Positions 1 to 11,971 of a stretch of DNA of 64,000 nucleotides are shown piece after piece (within the stretch, counting starts at the first letter, position 1; each line of letters starts with the position of its first letter). The notes under the pieces were generated by a model that saw only the letters and a list, made by a program, of their open reading frames with translations, was not told the origin of the DNA and did no database searches. Made by a program: the position numbers and the translations under genes. Origin of the DNA: Ligustrum vulgare (Eukaryota; Streptophyta; Magnoliopsida; Lamiales; Oleaceae); the NCBI GenBank assembly GCA_963555705.1, contig OY743168.1, forward strand, positions 22,016,139 to 22,080,138, in the 5' to 3' direction.

Positions 1-1828
1 AATTAGGTGTTTATTATTATTTTCAAATGTAAGATATATACACTACACTCCTTCTACCTCACTTCACCTCACCTCACCACTTCAAACAAAATTTGGATAT
101 GATTAATGTTATCTAGCACCAGCTATTCACTATGTATTTAAATGAATTTATCATTTAATATCATCTAATTATCACATAGACTTGTGATAAGCACTATTAG
201 GACTGAATAGCATTACTATTTGGATATACAATCCACCTCACCTCACCACCGCCACCATACCCTATCCTTAATTGCTTATCCAAAATGATGTAGCAACTTG
301 TGGTGGTTGGGAGACAAGAAAGGAAATCTCTAGTGACTTTGGCGTTGTAACCACTCATTCTCCACCAATATGTGGTGAAGAACTGGATGAGTGTGATTGG
401 GTGGTGGTGGTGGTGGTGGTGGTCGTGGAGGAAAGGGACGACGTTGTAGATCTAGTCGTTATGAGGTGTGTGAGTGTGATGAAGATAGTTGTGGAAATTG
501 GAATACAAAAGCATAGTTGAGCGTTGTTATAAATTTGATCGCTTCGAAGTGGAGCTGTCAATTCTCCAAAGATCTCGTGGCACATGTTAGGCCACATCGT
601 TTGCACTTATTAAGCATCTATAAAATAATAAATGGTTTAAGAATTAGTCGAAGTCTAACATTAATTACAATCGCACATTCATAATTATTACTCACTTATT
701 ATTTACACATTTTGTACAACTGGTGGTAAACATGTACTTTACACGTCTTATGTATAGAATGGATGATACAAGTAATGTTTTGAAATTATTAATATTATTT
801 TTAAAATAGTTAAGGTAATTGCTATTGTTAAAAAATTAAAGTTGTAAATTGACGGCAATTTTTAATAAATTAATACTTTACTGAAAATCTTCGCTGGATC
901 CCTCAAAATAAATAATAGACAATTGTTTAAAATGAAAGGTTAATTAAAAAAATCACATGTCATATATCAAGAAGTAAACTAACATAATAAAATATTAGAC
1001 AAATTGAAATTGATTTATAAAATATTTACGATGAGTCGCAGAAAAAGATATGAAAACACCGCGCATAGGCAAATCAAATTAATTTCAAATATAATGGCAC
1101 GGTCTATTTGTTTTATACTCCTACGTGCATTTATTCAGTGACCTCTCTCATAATAAATCAGGACGACTTATTTTACACATCTACATGTACTCAGCTTTCG
1201 CTTAGCTTCCGTTTGATAAATTTATAAAAAGAAATAGCATTTATTCATGTAATAATAGTAATGAGTAATAGTTATTATAGATATGATATTAAACTTTTCT
1301 TAGCCATTGCTCATTCTGAATTTGCCTTTTATGGCAAGCAAAAGAATGGTGGAGATGTCCATAAATTTACTCAGCTGTATGAAAGGTAACCCCCACGAAT
1401 CACATTTGATTTAGACTTCTCTTAGCACACTTCTCATGCCACTTTTGTTGTGTGCATGCTTAGGGACCACGTACAGGATAAGACTTTAGTTTTGTGAATG
1501 AAAATTTTGGGGCAAATAAATAATTTCGAACGTTGAAATATATTATAATTGAATTTAAAAATAGCATGAATTATTAATCGATGAGTCAACTATTTTATTA
1601 AATTTTTAATATTGGTATCGACACTCAACACTCCAATTATGGCACTAGGGACGACGTAAATCCAAACTTGAAATGCAATGACTAAATCATTTAGTCTATA
1701 ACTCATTGTAGGCCACCCCTCCCCCTCTATAGTAACTTGCTTTTTTCGTAGTGTTTGCCGAAGCGGGGTAAGTGTGAGCTTGAATATGTCTTTTCTCCAA
1801 GGACAAATTCTCATGTCAACTGAATTAA
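1..1828. other. Non-coding stretch without a recognisable gene
   Basis: AT-rich sequence with no ORF that resembles a known protein family. A short CACCTCACC-type repeat lies near 60-90 and again near 230-255, and a GTG/GGT run near 400-430 explains the valine-rich or threonine-rich ORFs there. I see no RNA gene or clear promoter. Confidence 0.6.
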
Positions 1829-1834
1829 CAAGGA

Positions 1835-2420
1835 CTAGAAGCGTCTCATCACCGAATCTCTCATGTGCAGTATTAAGTAGAACTCATCAATCCCGAATCT
1901 CACATTGTCATTTCCTAAATGAAACCAGATCTCCTGTTCGTTTGGCTGATTGACCTCCCTCAAAAGAACTTGATGGATTAACCGTGGGTTCACTGCAACC
2001 TCATGCATGTCAAGGAAAGAACCAAAGCAAGTGTACCTAAACATCCTTTTCTGCTCATCTGACAATCGACTATTCAGGGTAGCGACAATGAGGTTTGATG
2101 GCTTGACATTCACCTTCCCCTGGAACCAGTCATCAGGTTTCAACTTCAATTCTCATTCCTGTATATGGGCATAAAAAATATGACAAACACAACTAGGCTA
2201 ATGAATACAAAGCCTAAACATTATGATCTGTGCAATAGTGCAACTCTCTGGACGACTAATGGAAAACATACCTGGCTTTGTAAGGGTACCTCTTTTGATA
2301 TCTTTTGCCTGCGTGGTGTCTGAGCACGCTTATGATATTTTCCCACCAAGCCGAATCCCGATGCCTTGTTATTGAATTTCACCCTGGTTGCAGCCTTTTT
2401 ACCTGACCTGCACTTTCCCA
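1835..2420 (-). pseudogene. DUF1985 protein fragment (Ulp1/MULE-associated family)
   Basis: The minus-strand ORF at 1835-2149 carries the hallmarks of DUF1985: RLSDEQKRMF, then FGSFLDMHEV, then HQVLLREVNQPNEQEIWFHL and VRFGIDEF. DUF1985 is common in plant transposon-associated proteins that often also carry an Ulp1-type protease. A likely upstream exon (2271-2420, basic, beginning MGKCRSGKK) ends at a GT donor near 2270, and an AG acceptor lies near 2160. Joining them in the expected frame meets a TGA just inside the second exon. The DUF1985 frame then ends at 1835 after a degraded tail, and no protease domain follows. I read this as the 5' part of a decayed transposon-associated gene. The domain call is fairly secure; the exon model is inference. 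Confidence 0.6.
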
Positions 2421-2499
2421 TCTCACCACAGATATGCAAATGATGAAGATGATATCTCATAAGCAGAACTAATAGGTGGACTCGTGCCACCAACAAGTT

Positions 2500-3965
2500 T
2501 TCAAAATATTGACTTCAAAAGGGATTAAGTTTTTCAAGAAAAAGGCTATATAATTAGATAATGCTCATTTTGTTCTACTTCATCATAAAACTGAATACAA
2601 CATAAATTGCAAAACAAAGGAGGATGTCCATAAATTTCATTAGAACTTCATTGATGCCAATAAATGCAGCATGCCAAATTCTTGTCCACGAAATGCATTA
2701 TGCAGCATACCAAATAGATGACCTTCAATTCAGCATAACAAAAATATACCTGGACTAATTTAATTTTATACATTTGGTTGAAATAGAGCAGAATCAATCT
2801 GATGTTATCATAAACACGGTTGTATTGGCATCAGTTAAGCAATAGTTATACTGTTACAGGTATGTTGCAGCAATCATGAACCCTGTTGTGTTAGTACATG
2901 TGAGGAAGGGGGGAGAGATTGAATATTAAGCGGGATTTGCAGTATCCGTTACAATTCAATTCAATTTCAATTTTTTATTTATTTTTAGATTCTGGTAACA
3001 TTTCTCATATTAAAGTTAGTTTTGGTGTCATATATAAGGAATCATATATTTGGGTGTTTAATATTAAAAAACGTTAACCGGGGGTGTGTTATGGACTAAT
3101 TTTCACACTAAAAAAAGTGAATCAATAATTTGAGTTTGAGCCACTTTTATAAGGCCCAAACAATTAATAAAGGTCCAACCCAATTCCCAAACTTCGTCTT
3201 CTTTACCTCAGCTTGGGCTTGGTTCCGTTCCGCCATTTTTGAGCTTCAGTCGACATGCATTCACATATTAACTAGAAAATAAATTACAGAAACATACAAA
3301 TCAGAGAGAAATCAAACACAGAACCATAAATTAATCACATAAACTAAAATTCATTCTAAAATCTCAATTTCCTGCTAATAAAAATAAATAAATTCTAAAA
3401 CAGATCGGCCGACGATCGAGCTAGCGCGGCGCTACCTCGACACCATGGCACAGTGTATGTCATCTATTTTTATATTCTCATGAATTTTGCATAAATCTCT
3501 TATCTTGATAATTGAATATTAGGTCGTGCATGAGTTGCAGAATATAAGTCATTGTTTGATCTAGATTTTTATTAATTTCAAGTAAAAAATTAATTATAAA
3601 TACATATTTTATGAATCCCACAATTTTTTAATCACACATTTCATCAACTTATCAAAATTCGTAAAATTTTTATTTGAATCACCATGACTATATTTTCGAG
3701 CAAATCGAAGAGTGAAAAGTAATTGACTCAATAAACAAACTTGATTTCATCCAAATTTAATTTAGGAAATAAGTTAAAAAAGTTCAAGTCAGTGTAACTA
3801 CTAACAACAGAGTCAATACAGTTGACTTCAATTATTATACACACACCAACAAAAAAAAAAAAAAAAATACTTTCAAATTTCATCGCATCCTCGTTGAAAA
3901 AGAGGAATTGAATTGTATTTTCGAAATATTCAAAATTAAATCCATCTTCTTCCTCTACTTTATTT
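2500..3965. other. Intergenic, AT-rich, MITE-like remnant
   Basis: No gene recognised. The stretch near 3547-3670 is a diverged relative of 10585-10735 (shared elements include TCATTGTTTGAT, TTAATTATAA and TCAAAATTCG), so it is probably an old dispersed MITE-like repeat. A short GC-rich patch at 3405-3455 with an ATG in good context could be an exon relic, but nothing after it stays open. Confidence 0.4.
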
Positions 3966-4244
3966 TCATTTTTCACACTCTTCGCAATTATATACAGATC
4001 CAGTCACAAGCAACAACTGGTCTTCCAGATACCTATGCAACAATCCCGCTTTAGTTCCTCCATCTTCAAAGCAAACTTCCGCCGTCTTCCACAGCCGCCG
4101 AAGCCGGAGGCGGCGTATTCGAAAACATATTTCCAAACAGCAAATAAAGGGGCCAACTGCGCATAGTAAAGGCAGGAGAAAAGGGCTGCAGAGAATTAAA
4201 AGTAAACAACTCCTGCCACGATCAATGGAAGATGTGAAGAGCAT
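3966..4244 (-). CDS. Small conserved-looking hydrophobic protein, hypothetical
   Basis: A 92-residue ORF if translation starts at the ATG at 4244; the open frame runs further upstream to 4400 but that part is low-complexity (Ser/Ile/Asn). The protein has a hydrophobic, cysteine-containing segment at about residues 10-38 (CLLLILCSPFLLPLLC, then FICCLEIC). An arginine-rich stretch (RIRRLRLRRLW) follows, and then an acidic C-terminus with GLLHRYLEDQLLLV and GSVYNCEE. From memory this arrangement resembles a family of short uncharacterised plant proteins ending in a GLLxRYLEDQL motif, but I cannot name a function. I chose the internal ATG because similarity begins there. It may be a real single-exon gene or a recent fragment. 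No overlapping transposon features were seen. Confidence 0.45.
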   Translation of the reverse strand: MLFTSSIDRGRSCLLLILCSPFLLPLLCAVGPFICCLEICFRIRRLRLRRLWKTAEVCFEDGGTKAGLLHRYLEDQLLLVTGSVYNCEECEK

Positions 4245-4400
4245 TGCGATGAGTGAAATAGATATTGAAATTGAGTGGTTGGAATACAAGCCTGGTTTTG
4301 CGTTTGATTCACATTTCCTCAGTGCAGTTGGGATATTGTTTGTCAAATTGGGGTTCGGTTGGGGTTGAAATGTGTGGAAATTAGTGAATTGATAATTCAC

Positions 4401-5006
4401 TACAATTTCTTATTATTACATCACATTTGAATTGCATTATTTGTTCATGATCTTTATAAATTATTACGTTTTTTATTTTTTTTCAAGAAGTTCATATTAT
4501 TAAATTTTCAACAATTATCAATTTTTGTCCTTTGTGATGATTTTCGACTATTTTTTTTATTATCACGCTTTAAAACAATAAATAAGTATTCAATTAAAAT
4601 TTTAATTTTTTACTTATTAAATCCTTGTTTGAACCCTATTATTTCTCATTAAAAATACAAATTTTTTCTACAGTAATAAATCTCAACCATCCAAAAAAGT
4701 TAAGCCCACAATTTTTTACTTTTCAAACCACGTTTTAACCATTAGATTTTCAAAACTCAAATTATAAATTGAAATAATAGAGCTCAAACAAGAGCTAAGC
4801 GTAAACTGTATAAACAGTAAATAAATCTTTTTAATCACTCTTAGTAAATTTTTTTGACTTAAATTGATAGAAAAGACGAAATATATTAATTACTGAAAGA
4901 ATTAAAATGAGAATATGATGAAAAAAAGTTAGGGGACATAATTGTAAAATTGATTAAAGGTTATAAACATTTCTTACAATTAAAATGTGATATACATATA
5001 AAAAGA
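4401..5006. other. Intergenic, AT-rich
   Basis: Homopolymer-rich A/T sequence without ORFs or recognisable repeats. The last nine bases (4998-5006, ATAAAAAGA) form the left target-site duplication of the following Mutator-like element. Confidence 0.5.
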
Positions 5007-5539
5007 GGGTGACCATATTGCTTGATTGCCACCACAATTTTAAATATTTTCTTTATTGATTAAAATATACATAAATAAAATTACAAAATTATCCTTTTAA
5101 TTTTTTCTCACTATTCTTATTTTTATATACACCACAATCTCTTTTCCAACTATGCAAAGATCGTGATTTCGTTCATCCATTGTTTTTATGCCATTAACAG
5201 CTTCTTCTTCATCATTTAACATTAATTCAATGTATGTTATTGATTTCTCATTGGCAATTGCAATCTTGAACTTTTTTTTCCTTCACATTATAAACCTTCT
5301 TGAGAAGAGGCTCATCATTAGAAACTTTGACAATCCTCTTCGAGCTACATCCTTACTAGGATTCGAAGAACACATGGAAAAGAGGGACATATATTGTGAA
5401 CCAATGACAGGGCCAAAGTCTTGTCTACTGTAGTCTTTCTATCATCATGGTTAGTTCATGCTAGATCAGCCAGGGATCAAAATGAAATCACCAATAGTAC
5501 GTGAAGAAATTGAAACCTTTACGAAACCAGTAATAACCT

Positions 5540-5785
5540 TGTTGGCAAGGTTATCCGCCCCGTCGCCAAGTGTCGCCGCTACCACCACCACCTCCTCCTA
5601 CGTTCTGACTCCCTCCCTCGTTCGCACCTTGTACCATTACAATCTTGAACTTGTTCACGTACTCCTTGTCTAGCAAGTTCTCTCTCTCCCTGCCAATTTG
5701 CAGAGTCACTTGGATTTTTTGCAACGAGTTCTACATGATCCAATTCATCTTCATCTCTATTCGGGGGAAACCACGCCACTATTAG
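5540..5785. other. GC-richer insert inside Mutator-like copy 1
   Basis: This part of copy 1 is clearly richer in G and C than the element ends. It has a CCACCACCACCTCC run, and a minus-strand ORF (5579-5779) that begins MAWFPPNRDEDELDHVELVA. Copies 2 and 3 do not share it. It could be a captured host fragment (Pack-MULE-like), but I do not recognise the parent gene. Confidence 0.3.
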
Positions 5786-5961
5786 TCTGATACCAAAGAA
5801 GGGAACCCACTGATTGTCATTTGTGTACTGCAGTGCACAAATTTTATCATTTTTTTAAAAAAAAAATTAGATAAGGGGTATATTTGTATTTGTATTGTGG
5901 TGTATTTATAAAAAAGATATTTTAATAGTGGTGATAATATAATGTGGTGTGGTAAATAGAT

Positions 5962-6953
5962 TGATGAGTATAAATTTTATTCACACCCGAGCCTTCACAA
6001 ATGCCTCAAGCCCGAGTTCTTTGAAAAAATATAGTCTCCTAATCAAATGTGTAACCCCGAGGACAACCATGAACCCGAGGAGGACCTCAACCCCGACCAC
6101 ATAAATATCACCTTATATTATATCCCTGAGGAAGACTTCAACCTCGACCACCATAAATCCTTGGATGACCTCGAGCCCGAACACATGAATATTATTCCAT
6201 ATTACATCTTGATACCCCTGAGGAGGACTTCAATTCCGACAATCATTTATACCACGAGCATATCCTTTGTCCTCATCCCCGAACACTTGAATATTTAGCC
6301 ACGTCATATCTTGGTACCCCCCAAACAACATATGAACCTCGAGGCCGAGTACTTAAACATTACACCATACACCATATTGAGAACCCCGAGGACATGAACA
6401 ACCCTGAGGAGAATATAACCCCCGATCACACTTAAAATGCCCGTGGCAAAAACGTTACCTCGACCACTCATAATACCCCCGATGATAGAATACCCTGAGT
6501 ACATATATATCACCAAAAAAGTGCATGATGTGCTCGAGTCACGTCTCAAATTGATTGGGCATGACTTGATCTGACACGTGGAGTCTACAACCTCCTAATT
6601 CCAATATAACTCATCTTCCAACAGAATCCTATTTGGGTTTTATAACCCCATCCCTAAAAAAATAGGAAGATGATTCCTAACAGGACTCATGCAATGCAGG
6701 TATTTCAATCATATCATAATTCGTCCATATAGCTCTATAAATACATGGCATTCAATCATAATTCAGGTACAGAATTATCTCTACAATTTATAGCCTTTTG
6801 CATAAATTTTCTCCTTCCTCTTTACTGACTTAAGTATCGGAGGGGCGACGAGGACACACCTCCTCGCCTTTATTGCAGGTATTCGGAGATCCAGTTCGTG
6901 CTAGTTTATTGCTCAAGCTCGAAATATTTCAGGTACGATTTTTAGCATCATCA
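5962..6953 (+). repeat. 5' LTR of the gag-only element
   Basis: 992 bp, TGATGAGTAT to CATCATCA. It is rich in CCCGAGGA-type motifs and includes a TATA-like CTATAAATACATGG near 6733. It aligns along its length with 9147-10153, with small indels (the right copy is 1007 bp) and scattered substitutions, so the insertion is not recent. Confidence 0.88.
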
Positions 6954-6954
6954 T

Positions 6955-6972
6955 TGGCGCCGTCTGTGGGAA
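6955..6972 (+). other. Primer-binding site
   Basis: TGGCGCCGTCTGTGGGAA begins one base after the LTR end. The same 18 bases occur on the minus strand at 61758-61775 in the LARD-like element, suggesting the two elements belong to one lineage. Confidence 0.85.
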
Positions 6973-6987
6973 CCATTACTAGAAGCC

Positions 6988-8308
6988 ATGGTTAATACAC
7001 GTTCTGGACTTCCACAAGCCACATTACCTGCTCATGATCATCCTGTTGTGGGGGAGCAGGTGCCCTCGACGTTCCCAGCAAACCCTACTACATTACCAGG
7101 AAATCAGACTTCACACCCCCAACCTTCTGTTGATACCCAGGCAGCATTGGAGGAACTTCGTCAGCAAGTCGTTGCATTGACTCAGTTGCTCACGCAGCAG
7201 AACCAGAGTGCGCCAACTCCCGAGGAAGGGAATGCTTCACGGGTCCAACCACCGAACCATACTGCTAGGGAAAGTACCTTGGGACTACCCCCGTCACCAC
7301 CGAACATGACGAGTTCAAGAACAGTCGCCATGCCCAATGTCGAGCTTGCGAGAATTATCCAGGAGGGAATAGTAGCCGGTATATGACAAAATACTCAGGC
7401 CCCAGCAGGTTTCACCCTGAACACTCCATTCACGCCAGAGGTTTTAGCCTTTCCCTTACCAGACAGGTTCAAGTTCCCGAGGATAAAGGAGTACGATGGT
7501 ACAACTGACCCCGTAAATCATCTCAATGTGTACACTGACGTCATGAATTTGCAAGTTTCCCCCGATTAGGTCATGTGCAAGGCGTTCCCCAAACCTTGAC
7601 CAGTGCTGCTAGGGATTGGTTCTCAACTCTTGAACCAAACTCAATTTCAACATTCGCAGATCTTGCCAATAAGTTCTCGGCTTTCTTTGCGAGTAGTAAG
7701 CGCATAAAGAAAATTGCTGCCTCGCTTATGAGACTCAGTCAAGGAAAAAATGAAACACTACGTGAATTCATGACCAGGTTCAATGCTGAAAGACTACAGA
7801 TCCCTGATCTTCATATCTCTGCCGCTGTATCTGCTCTTACTCATGCAGTAAGATGCGAGTTTTTCAAGATGTCTCTATCGAAACATCACCAAAGTCAGTG
7901 ACCGAGCTCCTTACTCGAGGAGTGAAGTACATCAATATGGAAGAAACAATGTACATCAGGAAAAATAGCCCGAGCACTGAAAATTTAGATCATATAGAAA
8001 GTAAGCTCGAACACAAGAGACAACATGACCATGGTACATGGAAAGATCAGGTTCGGGGCAAGCAAGAGCATGACCCTCCTACACCCTTCACACGTCTGAA
8101 CGCCACAAGGGCAAGTATCCTCATGGAAATCAAGGATCTGGAGGAGTTGAAGTGGCCATCAAGAATCAAGTCTCATCCGGACACGCGAGATAAGAGCAAG
8201 TATTGCGAATTTCATCATGACCATGGGCATACCACCGAGGAGTGCCATGCATTACAGCGAGAGATTGAATCTTTAATAAAAAAAGGGGTTTTTAAAATCT
8301 TACATTAG
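6988..8308 (+). pseudogene. Degenerate retrotransposon gag
   Basis: Gag would form the RNA-packaging capsid in the cytoplasm. The first open part (6988-7386) starts MVNTRSGLP and has a glutamine-rich coiled-coil-like segment (ALEELRQQVVALTQLL). After an in-frame TGA the frame continues through FKFPRIKEYDGTTDPVNHL. It then meets a TAG near 7567 and shifts to 7575-7901 (SAARDWFSTLEPNSI, the retrotransposon gag core) and again to 7853-8308. The last part ends with CEFHHDHGHTTEEC, the His/Cys motif typical of Tat/gypsy-type gag. Two stops and two frameshifts make it non-functional as one protein. No pol follows. Confidence 0.85.
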
Positions 8309-8654
8309 TACTGAAAAACGCCCAAGGAATGACCACGTTCAATGAAAGTTCGAGGATGAAAAAAACCCACGGCCTGAACAGTAAACGTCGTCGTTGGTAG
8401 AACAGCCTCAGGAAGAAACTCACACAACGGCAGCCCAAGCCTTTCTAGCTACTGATCATGCGTTATTTTATAAGTTGTATGGGTTTTCATATCCTAGTCT
8501 TTACCATTTCTTTTCGTTATTTCGTTTTTCTTTTCTTACATATAGCATCGGGGGCCTACGTGCCTACATTTAATTTCACAGTAGGTAGGTCGAGTCTATA
8601 CAAGCAATATGGGATGTCATCCAAAAAAAAAAAATCTCCATCATTGATGAACAC

Positions 8655-8945
8655 ATAAAGCCTTGCCCCGCGCAAGCACACAAAGTCTTGCCCCGCGCAA
8701 GGACACAAAGCCTTGCCCCGAGCAAGCACTCAAAGCCTTGCCCCGCACAAGCACACAAAGCCTTGCCTCGCGCAAGCACACAAAGTCTTGCCCCGCGCAA
8801 ACCCTCAAAACCTTGCCCATGCGCAAGCACACAAAGTCTTGCCCCGTGCAAGCAAACAAAGTCTTGCCCAGTGCAAGCAAATAAAGTCTTGTCCCGCACA
8901 AGCATACAAAATACTTGCCTGCGCAAGTATACACGTCCACCCCGA
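8655..8945 (+). repeat. Minisatellite, about 26-bp unit
   Basis: About eleven imperfect copies of a unit resembling AAGCCTTGCCCCGCGCAAGC plus ACACA. All three plus frames give long repetitive ORFs, an artefact of the repeat. It lies between gag and the 3' LTR, the same relative place as the arrays in the LARD-like element at 56.3-57.9 kb. Confidence 0.85.
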
Positions 8946-9133
8946 GCAATCAAGTAATCAAATTGATATAACTAAATCCTCGGGTCTACATAAGCTCAGA
9001 TTTATTTCCTAACATAAGCTCAAGCTTATTCCTTGCTTAACATAAGCTCTTTTCTATTTCTCCTTAACATAATCATCGCATCATGATACCTCACTATTAC
9101 GCATCCATCTTTCCCCTAAACTCGATAATGGAT

Positions 9134-9146
9134 GACCGGGGGCCTA
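9134..9146 (+). other. Polypurine tract
   Basis: GACCGGGGGCCTA lies directly before the TG of the 3' LTR, where plus-strand priming is expected. Confidence 0.7.
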
Positions 9147-10153
9147 TGATGAGTATAAATTTTATTCACACCCGAGCCTTCACAAAAGCCTCAAGCCCGA
9201 GCTCTTTGACAAAATATAGTTTCCTAATTAAATGTGTAACCCGAGGACAACCATGAACCCGAGGAGGATCTCAACCCCGACCACATGAATATCACCTTAT
9301 ATTATATCCCCGAGGAAGACCTCAACCTCGACCACCATAAATCCGAGGATGACCTTGAGCCCGAATACATGAATATTATTCCATATTACATCTTGATACC
9401 CTCGAGGAGGAATTCAACCTCGACAATCATTTATACCCCGAGCATATCTTTTGTCCTCATCCCCGAACACTTGAATATTTAGCCACGTCATATCTTAATA
9501 CCCCTAAGCAACATATGAGCCTCGAGGCAGAGCACTTAAACATTACACCATACACCATATTGAGAACCCATAGGATATGAACAACCCCAAGGAGAATATA
9601 ACCCCCGATCACACTTAAAATGCCCCGTGGTAAAAATGTTACCCCGACCACTTATAATACCCCCGAGGATAGAATACCCCAAGTACATATATCTCACCAA
9701 AAAGGTGCATGATGTGCTCGGGGTACATGATGCTCGGGTCACGTCTCTCATTGATCGGGCATGACTTGATCTGACACGTGGAGTCCACAACCTCCTAATT
9801 CCAATAGAATTCATCTTCCAACAGAATCCTATTTGGGTTTTACAACCTCATCCCTAAAAAAATAGGAGGATGATTCCTAACAGGACTCATGCAATGCAGG
9901 TATTTCAATCATATCATAATTCGTCCATATAGTTCTATAAATACATGGCACTCAATCATAATTCAGGTACACAATTATCTCTACAATTTATAGCCTCTTG
10001 CATAAATTTTCTCCTTCCTCTTTACTGACCTAAGCATCGGAGGGGCGACGAGGACACACCTCATCGCCTTTATTGCAGGTATTCGGAGATCCAGTTCGTA
10101 CTAGTTTATTGCTCAAGCTCGAAATATTTCAGGTGCGATTTTTAGCATCATCA
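9147..10153 (+). repeat. 3' LTR of the gag-only element
   Basis: 1007 bp, TGATGAGTAT to CATCATCA, paired with 5962-6953. TAGAT follows directly. Confidence 0.88.
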
Positions 10154-10191
10154 TAGATTTTATGGTGGCAATATATTTTTCCATAAGAAGA

Positions 10192-11020
10192 TGTAGTGAC
10201 TATATTTAACCATGGAGACGTATTGTGGAAAATGGGTGTCTGTTTGCTTGTTTGGTCTTGTACAAACACATTAATTTTCAACCACATATTTTTTTAGAAT
10301 CACTAATTTTCACATTTTCAATTACCTTTAACCACAAATTCTTTCGAAACTCCAAAATTTTGAAAAAAGTACATGCTAACAAATGGCTATGAATTTGATG
10401 AAAAGGTTAGAAAAATGGTTGGGAGCAAACAAGTCCTAAGTCTTTGTTTAGTAATTAATATAAGTCAAAATCAATACTTAATTTCAATTATACATTTCAT
10501 GAATTTCGCAACTTTTCACTACACATTCATCAATAAGGGGCTTAAAAAATAAAATAAAATAATTGATCAAACTTCAATCTCAATCATACATCATTGTTTG
10601 ATTTATATTTTAATCTAGATTTTTTTTTTTATCAAAAATAAAGTCAACAATTAATTATAATCACATATTTTATAAGTCCTACAACTTTTAATCATATATA
10701 CATCTTATCATTTTTTATCAAAATTCGCTAAGTAGATAGTTTTTGGGGAATTTGAGGTTTTTGAGAGAATTTGTGGTTGAAAAGTAATTTAAAAGTGTGA
10801 AAAAGTTGTGGATCCCATATAAATATGTAGTTGAAAATGAATTTGAAACAAAAGTTTAAAAAAAAAAAAAATTGTTTGTCATTTTAAACCACTGATTTCA
10901 TCAACTTTTATCAAAATTTACTAAAAAATTAATTTTAATTTCCACAAAACAAGAGCATAATCACAAAGAGACAATATTCAAAAACATCAACAATTCTTTG
11001 TAGATATTATGAAGTTTTTA
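10192..11020. other. Non-coding, old MITE-like repeats
   Basis: No gene. The piece at 10585-10735 is related to 3547-3670. A/T homopolymers are frequent. Confidence 0.4.
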
Positions 11021-11822
11021 TGATGTGATTCGGGATAGGAGCTCAAAGGAAAGATCAAGACATGGGCAATACAACAACATTCTACATAGAAGAATGAGTA
11101 AGTTTCATGTTGGAGTCGAGATGAGAAGACGAACGGATCAAGCCGAGTCAAAGGATCGAAGTTCTAGAACCAATGACAAATTCACGGCTGTAAACCCATA
11201 TGCCACGGACTAACCTTCTCTCGGGCCAAGACGAAAAATTTCAAGATTTTGATTCTTACGGCCGTAAGTCAAAGTTTCACGGCCGTAACACTAAAGCAAA
11301 ATTACACTTACGATCGTAAGTGTCATTATTACGGCCGTAACATAGTTCCTGGTCGCGCGCTGCTTTTCTGATGTGGGGTTTCGTATTTTTTAGGTTATTT
11401 TTCTGTTTTGAATTGTTTAGTTAGGGTTTTGAGCCCATTAGTGGCTAGGGTTAGTTGTTAGGTTGTTTTCATTATTTATATGTTATTTCATTCATTGTAA
11501 CAATTAGTTTTGGTTTAATAAACAGTTTATTGAGTGATTCATTAAAATTATAGGTAGATTCCTATATTTTCGTTTCGAACTTATCAAAATTATTTCTTGT
11601 GGCGTTCAACCCGAACTTATCAAAGATTCATAATCTTTGAGGCGTTCAAACAATCAAACACTTATGAAGGAAAATTGGACAAGTATTTGTGGCGTTTCAC
11701 AAATCTTATTTCTGCATCGTCGTTGCTCGCGTCGTGAAGTTTGGGTCAAGATTCCTCCGTCCCCGACAAATCTGGGTTCGAAACTTTTCGACGTTTAATT
11801 CTGCACATCTCGAATCGTATCA
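11021..11822 (+). mobile_element. Solo LTR, TSD TTTTA
   Basis: 802 bp starting TGATGTGATTCGGG and ending GAATCGTATCA, flanked by TTTTA at 11016-11020 and 11823-11827. No internal region, gag or second LTR adjoins it, so it is a solo LTR left by recombination between two LTRs. Several ACGGCCGTAA motifs near 11250-11345 recur in the LTRs at 44.2 and 47.4 kb, and the start resembles the end of those LTRs read on the minus strand. It therefore belongs to a related Ty3/gypsy family. Confidence 0.82.
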
Positions 11823-11971
11823 TTTTACTTATGTTTTATAGAGAAAATGACATGAAATGCACGTCACATTTTCATTAAAAAGTTAGTGACCGTTTGAGTA
11901 AATTTTGAAATTTAGTGACCATTTTGGAATTTTTCCAATAACCTTTTCGTGTAATCTATATATTACTAAAA

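Larger units (their letters stand above)
5962..10153 (+). mobile_element. LTR retroelement with gag only, TSD TAGAT
   Basis: A complete 4192-bp insertion. The two direct LTRs begin TGATGAGTAT and end CATCATCA. TAGAT lies immediately outside both ends (5957-5961 and 10154-10158). A primer-binding site follows the left LTR and a polypurine tract precedes the right one. The internal 2.2 kb holds a broken gag and a minisatellite but no protease, reverse transcriptase or integrase, so it is a non-autonomous, LARD-like Ty3/gypsy derivative. It is inserted inside Mutator-like copy 1. Confidence 0.88.
5007..10182. mobile_element. Mutator-like TIR element, copy 1, split by an LTR retroelement
   Basis: The left end reads GGGTGACCATATTGC with ATTGCCACCACAAT just inside; the right end is GGTGGCAATATATTTTTCC. 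Reverse-complementing the right end gives ATATATTGCCACC, matching the left terminal region. Flanking 9-bp sequences ATAAAAAGA (4998-5006) and ATAAGAAGA (10183-10191) match at 8 of 9 positions, the duplication size expected of Mutator-like elements. Without the 4.2-kb retroelement inside it the element is about 0.98 kb. Two related copies lie at 11972-12610 and 40101-41184, with similar ends but different middles. No transposase is encoded, so it is non-autonomous. Confidence 0.7.

Noticed and set aside
272..606. Overlapping ORFs with polyvaline or polythreonine
   Set aside because: They are produced by a GTG/GGT run; no other protein-like features.
8576..9012. Five overlapping ORFs on both strands
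   Set aside because: All are readings of the 26-bp minisatellite.
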